Both the position numbers and the translations under genes were made by a program. Source: Artocarpus heterophyllus (Eukaryota > Streptophyta > Magnoliopsida > Rosales > Moraceae). Taken from it: a stretch of 64,000 bases of DNA. The stretch is taken from contig CM046350.1 in NCBI GenBank assembly GCA_025403435.1, positions 27,544,938-27,608,937 on the forward strand, written 5' to 3'. Positions within the stretch are counted from its first letter, which is position 1. Each line of letters opens with the position of its first letter. Shown here piece by piece: positions 9,859 to 25,474 of the stretch. Below the pieces are notes generated by a model. That model was not told where the DNA came from and searched no databases. It saw only the letters and a program-made list of their open reading frames with translations.

Positions 9859-10295
9859 ATTGGTATCAGAGCCATGGTTATTACATAAATTTATGAGCTT
9901 CTGATCATGTTATATGTATAAATTTTGTGATCTTAATCTGTCCTATGCTAGAATTGAATTTTATAGAGAGTTGGCACTCTAGGTTTCCATATATTGTATA
10001 TGTTGTCATGGATTATATGGTGAATATTCATTAATTAATTATGGTTGATTAAATCGTTATTTAATTATTTATTAATTAATTAATTTATACCGGTTATGGT
10101 TCCTTAGAGGTTAGAATGTGTATCTAGATTTTTCATGTAATTAGATGGCGGACTATCATCTCCATCTAGGAATTATTATTTAGTTTTAAATTTGTAAGAA
10201 TTTTGTAATTAAATAATTATTCGGAGAATATGGATCTAGAAGATTGATGATGATGCTTCTAGGTATTTCCTGAGTCTCTAATTTTATATTTTTGA
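9859..10295 (+). mobile_element. Truncated leader of another A-D family copy
   Basis: A perfect primer-binding site (9859-9875) and 420 bp of leader follow element A's 3' LTR, matching 189 to about 625. Identity stops after TTTTTGA near 10295. The LTR at 7858-9858 therefore also serves as a 5' LTR, giving the order LTR-internal-LTR-internal. This fits unequal recombination between family members followed by deletion. Confidence 0.85.
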
Positions 10296-10405
10296 TTAGT
10301 AATGTTATTTTTACTAAGTTAATTAATAATGTTATTTAATTTTGTATTGGTTTAAAAAAATATTTGCAAATTTAAGTAATCATAATAAGTATATATTCAA
10401 ATAGT

Positions 10406-10810
10406 TTAAGTAACGACCATATAGATAAAGCCCTTACAGATGTAGTTGGAATAAAGGGAGGGGTTGTTAAGGTCGGTAGTGACATGATGTGACACCCCAG
10501 AATCAACGAGCCATTGGGATGTAGGTGTTGGCATGGGAGAGGTAGAATAGGCTTGAGTTACTGGTTGGTAGTTTCTTGGTATGTCTTGAAAGGAAGGACA
10601 TCGTTTGGAGGAGTGGCCTTGTTGTTGACAGAATTGACACTTGACGAGGTAGTTTCTTGGCATTATTGGAAGTGCAGACATCTCTTGGCAGTTTGGCCTT
10701 GTTATCGACAAAATTGACACTTGACGATAAATGATTTTAGATTTAGATTTAGAATGGTGGGTTCAGCCATTGGGTGGCGCGTGTGAGAGCTTAAAAATTC
10801 TCTGACACCA
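10406..10810 (-). pseudogene. Ale-like copia remnant: primer site, zinc knuckle, protease start
   Basis: Read on the minus strand there is a primer-binding site variant (TGGTGTCAGAG, 10800-10810) and soon afterwards a CCHC zinc knuckle (CQFCQQQGHSSKRC). The protease active site follows (WLVDSGVSHHVTTDL), with Asp-Ser-Gly intact. Most of gag is missing, because the knuckle starts only about 75 bp from the primer site. A second, decayed knuckle lies just upstream in tandem. It is a different lineage from A-D and resembles element E. Confidence 0.75.
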
Positions 10811-10900
10811 TAAAAGATTTAGAGAAAGAAGATAATTTTATTGAATGACTTAGCCAAATAATTCATTTATGAAGAGTATGTACAATATATAACATGTTTG
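10811..10900 (-). repeat. Probable LTR start of the Ale-like remnant, outer end unclear
   Basis: The sequence TAAAAGATTTAGAG begins directly beside the primer site, just as TAAAAGAGATTG does in element E at 24397. By analogy this is the LTR edge. I cannot find its outer end. Confidence 0.4.
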
Positions 10901-13900
10901 ACAATTGCAAAAAAAAGGAAATTATTATAGTTTAAGAAAAAAAGAAACTAGCTAAAATTGCAATCTGTTCTCATGGAGGTTGACCTTTCTTAGTACCTAA
11001 TTCCAACTAGAAATCTGAAGAGTTTTTCCTAAAATCTTTAGCTACGACGAAAACTGTGGTAGTTCTTCTCTCCCTCTTGTATGGAATGACACCACAAGGT
11101 TATGTTGTTCTAGACTCTATCTTTCCTCGTTTAATGAATCCCTTCTCTCCTTTATTAAAGCATTACTTATTCTTCTTCTTCTTCTTCTAGTAAAGCAACA
11201 AAACCATTTATTTATTTCTTTATTTTCTTTTTCACTTTACCGGATAATAATATAATTTTTAGTGCCTACTACCAGACTATGGTTTATAAAAGTTAATATA
11301 TATCACGCCCTTCGTTGAAATTCAGCCGTTCTTATTCATAATCGAAGAGATTTCTTCTTTTTTTTTTTTTATATGGAACATAATCCAATAATTATAAATT
11401 GGATTATATCCACATGCATTGGAGGTGATGTACCTAAGAATGCCTAGCTTTTTATGATTGGATTACGTAATTGTCACGGCATGTGTCTAAATGTCGAATT
11501 TTTTAAAAATATGCTAAACTGTTTCATAGAAACTTGTTTACTTATGACAATTGAAAACAAAGCTTTATCATCCTAAAAAAAAAAAGCAAAGCTTTATCAA
11601 TAGAATATTTTTCTTAACGGAAAAATACTCCAAAAAACTATATGTTTTTGCCCAAGAAGAGTGCTAGATACATAGTTTTTGACATGTTAATTTCTTTTAA
11701 TTATACTTTTATTATTTTAACCTTCTCAAATAAACGACCTGATAAAAAAAAGTCGCTTTTTGCAATATACATTGTATTTACGAGAGTGCCATCCACTCAT
11801 TCCTCACGTCTACATATGGATTGTATTTGGATTCATTATTTTCCAAACTACGACCTTTAACTCTTTATAAGTAATCCTCCGATGACTCTTTTTTTTTTCG
11901 ACTCTTTTTTTTTTTTTTTAAGCATGAACCTGAAATAGTCTTCAATAGAGATTTTCCTTGATTTAACGCCAGCTTCCAAGACCTTTTTTTTAAATAACAT
12001 AATGTGAAGATGATAATGTTGTACATAAGATAATGTTGTACATAATGAGTGGAGAAAAGTATTATGAGATTTTGTTAAATAATTAGTGCAGATTCATAGC
12101 AAAATAATAACAACAACAACAACTAGCGCGGATGCAATATATGAAGGGCTACGTGGGTACTGAGAGGTTGACGAGGAAATAGCATTCATGTCAATAAAAA
12201 TTTTAAAAAAAGGCGTCTTAAAAAATGGGTTTGTTTGTGAAAGTTTAGACGATACATATCAAAAGCATAAGTTAGAATCTAAACAAGAGTCTAGAAGTGA
12301 GTCTTGTATTAAGCATTTCTGTTTTGTCTAAATATTATTTTTTCCTTTGTATAATACAAATGTCTAAAACACCTTATGTGTTTATAAAATAAGACTCAAA
12401 CTAACTCCGAAGCAATTAAATTTTTCAAAATACCAAAATTACCTTTTGCAAACCTTTATTTAATATGATTTAAAATATTATTAAACTAAAATACCGTTCC
12501 AGACTCAAAATAAACAAAATAAAATCAATCTTAAAAAATCAAAAATTCTAATTAAAATAATTGAGCTATCTACTTGAAATATTCATCAGAACATTTAAAA
12601 ATTTTGTAGTTAAGTTATACTTAAAAATATTTAATATAGATTTTGATATTTCAAAAAGCTTAACTGTTTTAGTGGCACATTGATTTAGTGTTACATTGAA
12701 AATGCTTGACAAATTCAACGATAGCAGAGTCGAAGTGGCGCAATGCATTATTGCTCTGGAAAAGAAGTTAACGCACGTAACTCCACACCGGCGAAAACCA
12801 GAGGCTTTTACGACTGGTTCATTTGACTTACTGATAAACCCGTACCTTTTTTTTCCTTCTTCTGGAAGACAAGAAACGTGCATCTTCACGGTGCATTCTG
12901 TACCGAACAAAAGCAAAGTTTTCAATGAAAACTGGCATTGTACAAGCTTAACAAATTCCAATAACATAATCAAAAATTTTGAATCCGTGACAACTGTAGA
13001 CTTGTAGTACATTGTTGGCCTAAACAAGTAGTACATTGTTGACTACTGGCCTAAACAAGTAAATGGTTGACTACAAGCCTAAAATCACACACAACAACGT
13101 TAATTAGACGTTACGTGTTCGTTTGGTGTGACTTTAGACCTTCTGACTTTGCAAGCGTCGATATTTTATTCTCACTAAAGGTCAAAGATAATTCTAGAGA
13201 AAATTTGTGGTATAAAGTTAAAAGTACTCCCCTCTGTTTTTGTTATCTTTACGATAATGATATTAGGCAGTTTTAAACGCAATGTAGTCATGGAACTCAA
13301 TTTAATGTCCTGATAAATTGTTATTTTATAGAAAGGATTACAGAGATTGATTTTGTAAAACTTTATTAAAAGTAGTTTGAAGATTATACATTTGTAAAAT
13401 TCAAATGTTTTAGTTTTCTTTATATAAGGAGTGCCGTGTTGAGGTTTGTTAAAAAGATTAAACAAAATACAAAGAGTTGAGTGATACTTAATTTTATCTT
13501 ATAAACTTTTTCTTTATTATTGAAAACTTTTCTTTCATTATATATAATGAATTTTGTACGGCAATCTAAAATGGACACAACTCTCACATTAAAAATGAAT
13601 ATACTATAAATTTTGTGTATTTATGTTTCTACTTATTTTTTATGCATTTTTATAGAATTAAAGTTTCTAATACGCAATAAGATAAATAAGACGAATTTAA
13701 AATGGTTCTATTGACACAAATTTCTTTATTGTTCACATATCATTTTTGAAACACAATACTAAGTAGAATTTTTGAAGTATTATTTTCACTTATCATCATC
13801 CGTGATTGAAGATGGGTTTTTTTTTTGTGATGATTGATGAAGTTAAAATTTTGAACCAAAACAATAGTGCAACTAATTTTCAGCATTTTGTCTCCATCAT

Positions 13901-14928
13901 TTTCCCTTTTTATTTTCTACTTCCTAATAAATCATGTCTGTAATTGCTTTTCTTTTCTTTGTCTGTAATTGCTTTTCTTTTCTTTCTTTCTTTCTTTTTT
14001 TAACATAGAAATGAGTTCCATTGATTACTGGTTCAAAGTTTTTTTTTACTTGAGGTAGCTTTGTCCTTTGAAAGTGGTTCACACTTTCTAGCTCTAATTG
14101 CAAACAATGTACAGTTCTTACATGTTATATAGTAAAAGTAAAAATATGCTATAATATAAATCCCACATGCTATAATATGTTCAAACTTTATAGTTTTAAC
14201 TCTTCTTCTAACTACTTTATAAAATAATTTGAAAATTACACTATTTTGATCAAACAAATTGCACCCTGTCCCCACCCCCAACTTAATGTATGCCATGATG
14301 TTTATAATATCTTCCTTGATCAATAACACGATAGAAATGATTAAATTTATAAAATTTTCCTTTTGCTTATTTAAGAACTATTCGTCAAAAAATATTGATG
14401 AGAATTTTAACGTTTCATAACTTAGTACATAATATTAACTGAATCTTGTTTTTTTTTTTTTTTTGAAATGCAGGATATTCTTTTGTCTCTATATGAACGA
14501 ATTCTTCCTTTATTGGGTGATTTTATTTAGTAGCGTGATGATGAATTCGACGGAGCTTTTTCTAAAATGAATTCAGTACTGCCTGAATATAGATCTAATA
14601 ATTAATAGTACTCTAGTCAAAGTAATATAATTGAGGACCGATATGAAACTAATCTAACAAAAACTTTAGTAAATCTGAACAAAAAGTAAAAATCAATTTC
14701 CATCCAGTCGGTGTTTTCTTATGTTTGAAAACTTCGGAGGTGGGCGTCAGAGCATTGTACCACGTACAACTACGAATGTTAGATCACATTAAAAGTTAAC
14801 TGTTACGTAAATATGATGGATAACATTTGAGTCTTTTTTCTAAACTAAAAAAATTAATATCACGTTTTTTTCTTCTTCTTCATAGGGTATACGTACTAGC
14901 AATTTTCAATTTTGTATTAATACATGTA
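10901..14928. other. Low-copy intergenic DNA, no supportable gene
   Basis: AT-rich DNA with homopolymer runs (long T runs near 11351 and 11907) and small direct repeats. GATAATGTTGTACATAA occurs twice at about 12012-12046, and a GTAGTACATTGTTG unit occurs twice at about 13005-13045. Open frames on both strands at 12566-13036 overlap one another and show no domain, so I do not call them genes. Confidence 0.6.
13936..13998 (+). repeat. Duplicated pyrimidine-rich unit and (CTTT)n
   Basis: A unit GTCTGTAATTGCTTTTCTTTTC is repeated directly twice and runs into a CTTT microsatellite. This looks like replication slippage; I see no function. Confidence 0.7.
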
Positions 14929-15150
14929 CAGAGATGGAGTGACAAAAATTAATTAAGAAGGGCGAAGCGTATACCATAAGGTGGAATATAATATTAAGAG
15001 TGTGGAATATAATTTTATAAAATTTTAGAGAGTAGAATATAATTTTAAGGAGGGTGAAATATAACTTCTACAAATTTTGTATATAATAGTAAAAGAAAAA
15101 AATTCAAAAGGGCAGCCATCTACTCTTGTTCATGTGTAGCTCGACCCTTA
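14929..15150. mobile_element. Possible decayed hAT-type MITE
   Basis: The left end CAGAGATGGAGTGAC and the right end AGCTCGACCCTTA resemble decayed versions of the common plant hAT MITE terminus (CAGGGGCGGAGC and its complement). About 220 bp of AT-rich DNA with repeated GGAATATAA blocks lies between them. No 8-bp target duplication survives, so the call rests on the termini only. Confidence 0.4.
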
Positions 15151-19114
<3,964 letters not shown>

Positions 19115-19597
19115 GGGGACATTATTATAAGATCATGACTTAATGAAATGTAAGACTTGATCAGGATCATGAGTACTACAAATAAGCTGCATATGCAGCA
19201 TGATATCATGATCAATAAGTATTATCATGATCTGGTGTATGTTAAAATATATATATATATTCAAACTGCAAAATCCAGTGGTTAATATATCTGATTACAA
19301 TTATGATGCTATTATTATTGTGGCAGAGCTAGCTTTCAATTCTTGCAGGTACAAATTAAGACAATCTTTTACGTTCATAAAAATCTGTTATAATTTCTTT
19401 GCAAATCCACATAAATTTCAACAATATTACGATTATTATCAAGACCTGGTGTGTGTTGAAAAAAATCTTTCAACTGCAAAATCTTTGGTAACTTAGTTAA
19501 ATCTTAGTTTCAATTATTACGATGTAATGATCTCACATCCTACAATATAAAGCAAGAGTCTGCTATAGTGTAAAACTCTCACATGCTACAATATTTT
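19115..19597 (+). other. Peroxidase 3' UTR and flank, with palindromes
   Basis: After the stop there are several GATCATGA / TCATGATC elements and a perfect 14-bp palindrome GCTGCATATGCAGC (19186-19199), then a (TA)n run near 19247-19260. Possible AATAAG-type polyadenylation signals occur at about 19181 and 19213. I see no gene between here and element E. Confidence 0.55.
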
Positions 19598-19602
19598 GGT
19601 TC

Positions 19603-19891
19603 TAAAAAAGATTGAACTATACTGCTAGCAATTAGAGAAGATGATTTGTGGAAAGAAACTGGGAAAGAATGTAATCAAGAAAATCTTGTTCTCTGTTATT
19701 TTGGCCTGTACATAGTTACTTGTATTTATAACTATAGGCTTTTTAACTACAGTATACCGAAGAACTAACTAGAGTAAACTGGTTGATTACAATAGTTAAT
19801 TGACAATTGTTAGCTAACTAACTATGTAACAAACTAATTGTGCATAACAAACTAACTATAACTAACTATATAGTAATATTAGATCCTAACA
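19603..19891 (-). repeat. 3' LTR of element E
   Basis: The 289-bp copy is adjacent to the polypurine tract (minus strand GAGTTTGAGGGGGG, at 19892-19905). It matches 24397-24666 except for scattered substitutions and an extra block containing TTGTGCATAACAAACTAACTA. Confidence 0.93.
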
Positions 19892-19905
19892 CCCCCCTCA
19901 AACTC

Positions 19906-20720
19906 AGTGTTTGAAGGTCTTCAACATTAAGTTTGCTACATGTAGCACTGCACTTGGAACTGGAACATGCTTTAGTAAACACATCAGCAAGTTGATCAAT
20001 AGAGAGAACATGACGCACTTCTAGCTTCTTCTGCAAGACTTTTTTTCCCCAACAAAATAGAGATCTATCTTTATGTGTTTGGTTCTAGCATGTAAGATAG
20101 GATTAGCTACAATCATTATAGTGCTAAGGCTGTCACACCACACAATTGGTTTATGTCTAATAGAGATTTTGAGTTCTGCAAGAAGTGACTGAATCCTTGT
20201 AATTTCTACAACTGTCTGCTACGCTTCAGTATTCTGCTTCTGTGGAAGATCTCGAAATAGTGTGTTGCTTTTTGGATGCCCAAGTTACTAAGTTCTTGCC
20301 AAGAAATACACAAAACCTAGTCGTGGATCTCCTATCTTCAAGATCTTATGCCCTGTCAGCATCATAGAATCCCACTATATTGAGCTCTATTTCAGGAGTT
20401 CTTGTGAGATGTAAGCCATGAGATAAAGTGCCAGCCAAGTACCTCAAAATTCGTTTTACTGCACGCCAATGAGCTTCTAGGGGTGCCTACATATACTAAC
20501 AAACTTTGTTGACAAAGAATGCTAGCTTTGGCTTTGTGATTGTGTACATATTGTAGTGCTCCAACTACACTTCTATATAGAGAGACATTTTCAATAGGAT
20601 CACTTCCATAGGAGAGAAGTTTCTCCCTAGTGGTCATAGGTGTTGTAACTGCTTTGGTATATTGCATTTTTACTCAACATAGGAGATCTATTACTTATTT
20701 TGTCTGAGTAAGGAGAAGAC
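19906..20720 (-). pseudogene. RNase H and connection region of element E
   Basis: The minus-strand frame 20667-20392 contains the connection-domain block TPMTTREKLLSYGSDP and LYRSVVGALQYV, followed by GTPRSSLACSKTNFEVL. A frameshift near 20480 puts the later RNase H sequence in another frame. Residual RNase H blocks lie towards 19906, ending beside the polypurine tract. Strongly decayed. Confidence 0.75.
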
Positions 20721-20814
20721 CATTATTGGTATGATGAACCTAAATGCCTAAGAAGTAATCAAGTGAGCCTAAGTCTTTGAGGGCAAAGGCATGATGCAAC
20801 TCAGTAATTAGATT

Positions 20815-21393
20815 CTACACTATGCTAGGATTACTCCCTGTAACTAGGATGTCATCTACATAAACAAGTATGTACACTGTGGTATAAGCATCTTCACAAA
20901 TGAACAATGACTGATCAGTCCTAACAGTTGTAAAGCCAAGTGTAACAAGAGCCTTACTCAGTTTATCAAACCAGGCACGTGGTGCCTGCTTTAATCCATA
21001 TAATGATTTTTGTGGGTTACAAACTAGATGATTGGAGGTGGGATCCACAAAGCCTGCAGGTTGTTCCATATAAATTTCTTCTTGTAATTCACAATTCAAA
21101 AAGGCATTGTTTACATGCAGTTGTCTTACTATCTGACTTCTGCTTAGGGCCACCATAAGAACAATCCTGATTATTGTAGGTTCAACAAAAAGACTAAAGG
21201 TTTCATTAAAATCAAAGCCAAACACTTGATGAAACCCTTTGGCTACCAATCTAGCTTTATATTTGTTGATGGAACCATTTGGATTCTCTTTAAGTTTGAA
21301 GACCCACTTGCAGCTAATTGCTTTTCTGTTTGGTGGTAACTCAACCAAAGTCCAAGTGCTATTATGTTGTAAAGCAGAAAACTCCTCATTCAT
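20815..21393 (-). pseudogene. Reverse transcriptase of element E
   Basis: A 192-codon open stretch. It has the blocks [71 protein letters not shown] and the catalytic YVDDILVTG. The first catalytic Asp block reads LHVNNAFLN where LDVNNAFLN is usual, so the metal-binding Asp is replaced by His. It copies element RNA into cDNA in active relatives. Confidence 0.9.
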
Positions 21394-21528
21394 GGCTTTC
21401 TTCCAATTTGCATCTTGTAAGGCTTCTTGAACTGTTAGAGGTTCTTTGATAGCTACATAGACTTTAGGTTTTCAAATGCCTTTCTTTAACCTAGTTACCA
21501 TGGGATGAGTGTTAATTGTATTAGGCTT

Positions 21529-22690
21529 TTATGCAGTAGAAGTTGGGTCATGTTGAGACAAAGTACAAGGGTTTGGAGTAGAGGAAGCAGCATCAATATG
21601 GGCATCAGGGTGAGAAGAAGATGCATCTTGAGTTTGTGTATTGGATGGAGATGATGGGGTAAGTAAATTAGGATGGACAAGGATGGGACTGGAGATAATT
21701 GAGGGAGAGACCAAGGTTGAGGTTTTGGCTGTTTTTGAGGTAGCAAATGGGAAAACTGTTTCATCAAATGCAACATCACGAGCAATGAGAATTTGACCAG
21801 TAGAGTCTAGCCATTTGTATCCTATATGATTGAGACTATATCCCAAGAATGTACAAGGAGTGAAGTGAAAGTCAAATTTGTGTTTTTTGTAGGGTCCTGT
21901 ATTGGGAAAGCATTGATAGCCAAATACTTTGAGTTCCAAGTAAGAAGGTTTGGTATGGAAAAGTTTCTCAAAAGGAGGAATATTTTGAAGGACTTTGGCG
22001 GGAAGTTTGTTAATGATGAACATAGAAGTCCTAAGGGCCTCATCCTAGTATTTGAAGGGCATTGAGGCAAGTGCTAGCAGTGTGAGTCCATTCTCAACAA
22101 TGTGGGGATGCTTCCTTTCTGCTAATCCATTTTGCTCATGAACATGTGGGCATGAATTTCTATGGAGAATCCCTTTAAAGGCCAAATAAGTGGTAAGGGA
22201 CCTTTATTCACCTCCCTATTCAGTCTGTAAGGCTTTAATTTTATAGCCCAGTTGAAGCTTTACAAAAGCTTGAAAGTTTTGAAAAGTCTGAAATACCTCA
22301 GAGTTATTTCTAAGTAGATAGAGCCATGTGAAATAGGAATAGGCATATATGAAATGCACATAATAATAATATCCATTCGAAGAGCAGATAGGAGCTAGAT
22401 CCCATAGATCCGAGTGGATAAGTTGTAGTGGTTCAGTATACTCAATGTCAGATGAGAAAAATGGAAATTTATGAAGTTTTCTAAGACAACAAGCAGAGCA
22501 TAAGGAATGAGGATTTTTATTGATATGAGAAAGTTTACACTCATTTAAAACTGTCTTTACAATGTCTTCAGATGGATGAGCAAGTATTTTATGCTAGATG
22601 TCAAACAAAACAGAATCTGAACTAGATGTTTGTGTACACAACTATGAATTATTTGAGTCAATCATTTGAGTACAAGACAAAGAAGAGACT
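21529..22690 (-). pseudogene. Integrase of element E
   Basis: The C-terminal half is open at 22023-21529 (INKLPAKVLQNIPPFEKLF, then CTFLGYSLNHIGYKWLDS). Upstream, the zinc-domain and core blocks (a CSACCLRK-like region near 22490) are present but broken by stops near 22060, 22210 and 22590. Confidence 0.8.
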
Positions 22691-23160
22691 ATATTTCTAT
22701 TAGTAAGGATAGTATTACACGACATAGAAGACTATATGCATGATGGTGAATCTGAACAAGGCTGAGTCTTTGTAGAGGAAGTGGTTTGTTGAAGCAGATT
22801 GATTTGACTGGGATCAAACACATATAGGCCGCCAATAGAATCTCCTTGGTGGCTTGATCCTTGACATAGCAATCATAAGGATGAAGTTTAAAAAACACAG
22901 AATTATCCTTTGCAAACTTAGAGACAGACAACAAATTTTTAGTGATTTCAGGAACATAAAGTAAATGATTTAAAACTAATGACTTTGTAGAGTGATAAGG
23001 AGATGAGAACACAGACTTGCCAATATGTTTTTTGTTCAAGCCCTTACTGTTACCCATGTGAACTTAATCAGGTCCATAGAATTCTTTCTTCATCATCAAA
23101 TTACTTGAATCAGCTATGACATGATTGGTGGCACTTGAGTCAGGATACCAGTTGGTATCA
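22691..23160 (-). pseudogene. Protease and pre-integrase segment of element E
   Basis: The minus strand near 23150-23110 reads WYPDSSATNHVIADSSNL, where the usual protease Asp-Ser-Gly is Asp-Ser-Ser. The pre-integrase block LLYVPEITKNLLSVSKFAKD follows in an open stretch (23057-22689). A stop at about 23060 separates the two. Confidence 0.8.
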
Positions 23161-23279
23161 TAAACAGATTCAGGAGTGGCAAGCATGGCTTCCAAAGTTG
23201 GAGTGAAGGCTAGAGAAGATATAGCATCTTCAGAGGCATCTTCAAGATGAAGTTGGTGAAGATGTGCTTGCAGTTGAGT

Positions 23280-24330
23280 AGGTCTAGTGAATGATTTATC
23301 GAACCTATAGTAGCATTACATAACCAGGTGACCAACTCGTCCACACAACTGGCATTGAGGTCATGTGGAAGAAGAGTAATTTCTGCCTTTACCTTGAGAC
23401 CTGCTAGGAAAAGATGAATTTCTAGAAGAAAAGTGTTGAGGAATGGCCTGAGGATGATTTAAGTTTCGAGATGGCTAAGAATGGCTAGGAACATGACCAA
23501 ATTTTCCAAGTGGAAAGTCTTGTACAAATGGATTGGTGGATGAGAGGTTGTATGTGTAGGTGCCTTTTGTGTTCGAGAACCTAGAGGGGAAGCTAGCATT
23601 TGCAAGATTAGCGTTTGCTAAATCCAAGTTTTTAAAATTTTTCTCAATTCGAGCTTCTTGAGCCAATAAAAGAGATTCAATTTCTTCAACTGAGAATTCA
23701 TCTCGTCGTGTGTTCATAGAAATTAACATAACATCATATTCCTCAGGAAGACCTTCAAAGTTGCATCTATATGATCTTTAGAGGATAAATTGTGACCAAC
23801 TAAAGCAAAAGTATCAATCAGGCTTCTGATCTTTAACAGATACTCATTCATAATTAAAGAATTCTTACAAGTTGCTTTCAACTGATCCTTAAACTGAGTC
23901 ACTTTAGCATGCACCTAAGTGGCAAAATAGGTTTCAAGTGTTTGCCAGATTTGGAAGGAAGTCTCGCAACTAATCATTCTGGTGAGAAAAGCATCGAACA
24001 TGGAGGAAAATAACCAAGAAACGATCAATTGATCTTGCTGCTCCCAGTCTTGAAATTCTGAATTCACATAACCATTTGCTTAATCTGTTTGTGTTTTGTA
24101 CTTCAGTGGTGGATCTTGATCATGGAAGAGAAAGCTTTGTAGTCAATGACCACGAATGGTAGCAAGAACCTGTTTGTGCAAAATCATGAAATTGTTTTGA
24201 TCCAATTTCAAAGAAATTGGATGATTAAAGACCACTGGAATGAACTTTGAAGAGGAGGAAAAATCTGTATCTCCATTTGGCGGTTTTGATTGATTCTAAT
24301 CTTGAATCGCCATTGATGGTGATGAGTGAG
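23280..24330 (-). pseudogene. gag: Gag of element E
   Basis: The minus strand has an LATIRGH block and later SSMFDAFLTRMISCETS FQIWQTLE, typical of UBN2-type copia Gag. It continues through open stretches at 23914-23723 and 23729-23475. The CCHC knuckle (CQLCGRVGHLVM-stop-C) lies at about 23340-23284 with a stop inside. Further stops occur near 24080 and 23915. Confidence 0.8.
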
Positions 24331-24385
24331 TTAAAGACAATGATGAACATGATGAAGGATGTCTCACAACTTCCAGAAATGTCCA

Positions 24386-24396
24386 CTCTGATACCA
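24386..24396 (-). promoter_or_regulatory. Primer-binding site of element E
   Basis: The minus strand reads TGGTATCAGAG directly beside the LTR edge. This is the initiator Met-tRNA site shared with A-D. Confidence 0.9.
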
Positions 24397-24666
24397 TAAA
24401 AGAGATTGAACAATACTGCTAGCAAATAGAGAAGATGATTTGCGGAAAGAAACTGGGAAAGAATGTAATCAAGAAAATCTTATTCTCTGTTATCTTGCCT
24501 TATACATAGCTACCTGCATTTATAACTACAGGCTTTTTAACCACAGTATACCGAAGAACTAACTAGAGTAAACTAGTTGATTACAATAATTAACTGACAA
24601 TTTTTAGCTAACTAACTATGTAACAAACTAACTATAATAACTATATAGTAATATTAGATCCTAACA
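24397..24666 (-). repeat. 5' LTR of element E
   Basis: The 270-bp LTR pairs with 19603-19891. Its outer end abuts the target duplication GGTTC. Confidence 0.93.
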
Positions 24667-24671
24667 GGTTC

Positions 24672-25474
24672 TAATTTATTATTCCAACTATGTTCCTATG
24701 TACTATTAGTAAAAAAATCAATATCTTCCATGATGTATACAACCAAAACTCTCAATAATAAAAGCAATACTCTAAATATTACCCCTTATGCACAATAATT
24801 ATCTATATTGTCAATAGCTTTGGTTTGACACCTTAGAGCAAATTCATGAGACAAGCACGTTAAGTGCATTCATTTTAACTTATTCTCTTGTGTTTTGTTT
24901 TATGATCTTGCTTGCTATTTATTGTTGAAATGAAAACAACAACGTTGAGAATTCAGAATATTTGTTTTTTGTGATCAAATTACATAAGTTTAGCTTGACC
25001 ATGTATTGCTGGGAGACTAAATAATTTTACATTTGCTGCAAAAGTTGAAGTTCCTTTGGCCCTACAATCAAATCAAAGTAGAGAAAGAATTAAATCCTCA
25101 GAAAAAAGCTAAGTGCAAGTTGTATTCAAAGAAAGAGTTACCAGTTAGATTTGAGTATGCAATGAAAAAAGACAAGTTCAGTATGTGTTTGCTAAATGTA
25201 AATGTAAAAAAGTTATGGAATTAAATTTACGAGGATCATTACCTTGTTTATTGGTGGTGCTTGTTAATAGTGACAGAGCTATAATTTCGATTATTGGATA
25301 CTAATTAAGACAATTTATTTTATTTTTCACCATAAAAAATAGTGGTTATAATTTCTTTTCAAATACTTCTCTTTACTAATCCACTTAGTGTCGACAATAA
25401 AAATTTAAGTATGCATATTTCAAAAAAAAAAAAAGACGCATAAGCTATGTAAAACCATAAAATTAATCTTTGGC
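24672..25474. other. Intergenic DNA between elements E and B
   Basis: No gene is supportable. A segment at about 25266-25360 (GACAGAGCTATAATTTC ... AATTAAGACAATTTA) resembles 19319-19410 downstream of the peroxidase, suggesting a degenerate direct repeat on either side of element E. A short A run lies at about 25422. Confidence 0.5.

Larger units (their letters stand above)
19603..24666 (-). mobile_element. Ty1/copia element E (Ale/Retrofit-like), complete but inactive
   Basis: A 5.06-kb element on the minus strand, flanked by the perfect 5-bp duplication GGTTC (19598-19602 and 24667-24671). LTRs are 289 and 270 bp, begin TGTTAGGATC and end TA rather than CA. On the minus strand the order is primer site, gag, protease, integrase, reverse transcriptase, RNase H, polypurine tract. 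Short LTRs and domains such as FGYQCFPNTGPYKKHKFDF resemble the Ale/Retrofit lineage. All domains carry stops or substitutions. Confidence 0.95.

Noticed and set aside
12566..13036. Overlapping open frames on both strands (156 codons minus, 103 codons plus) upstream of the peroxidase
   Set aside because: No recognisable domain, no clear promoter or codon signal, and each shadows the other.
25470..25474. TTGGC and AAGGT as the target duplication of element B
   Set aside because: Only two of five bases agree and the differences include transversions, so I do not claim it.
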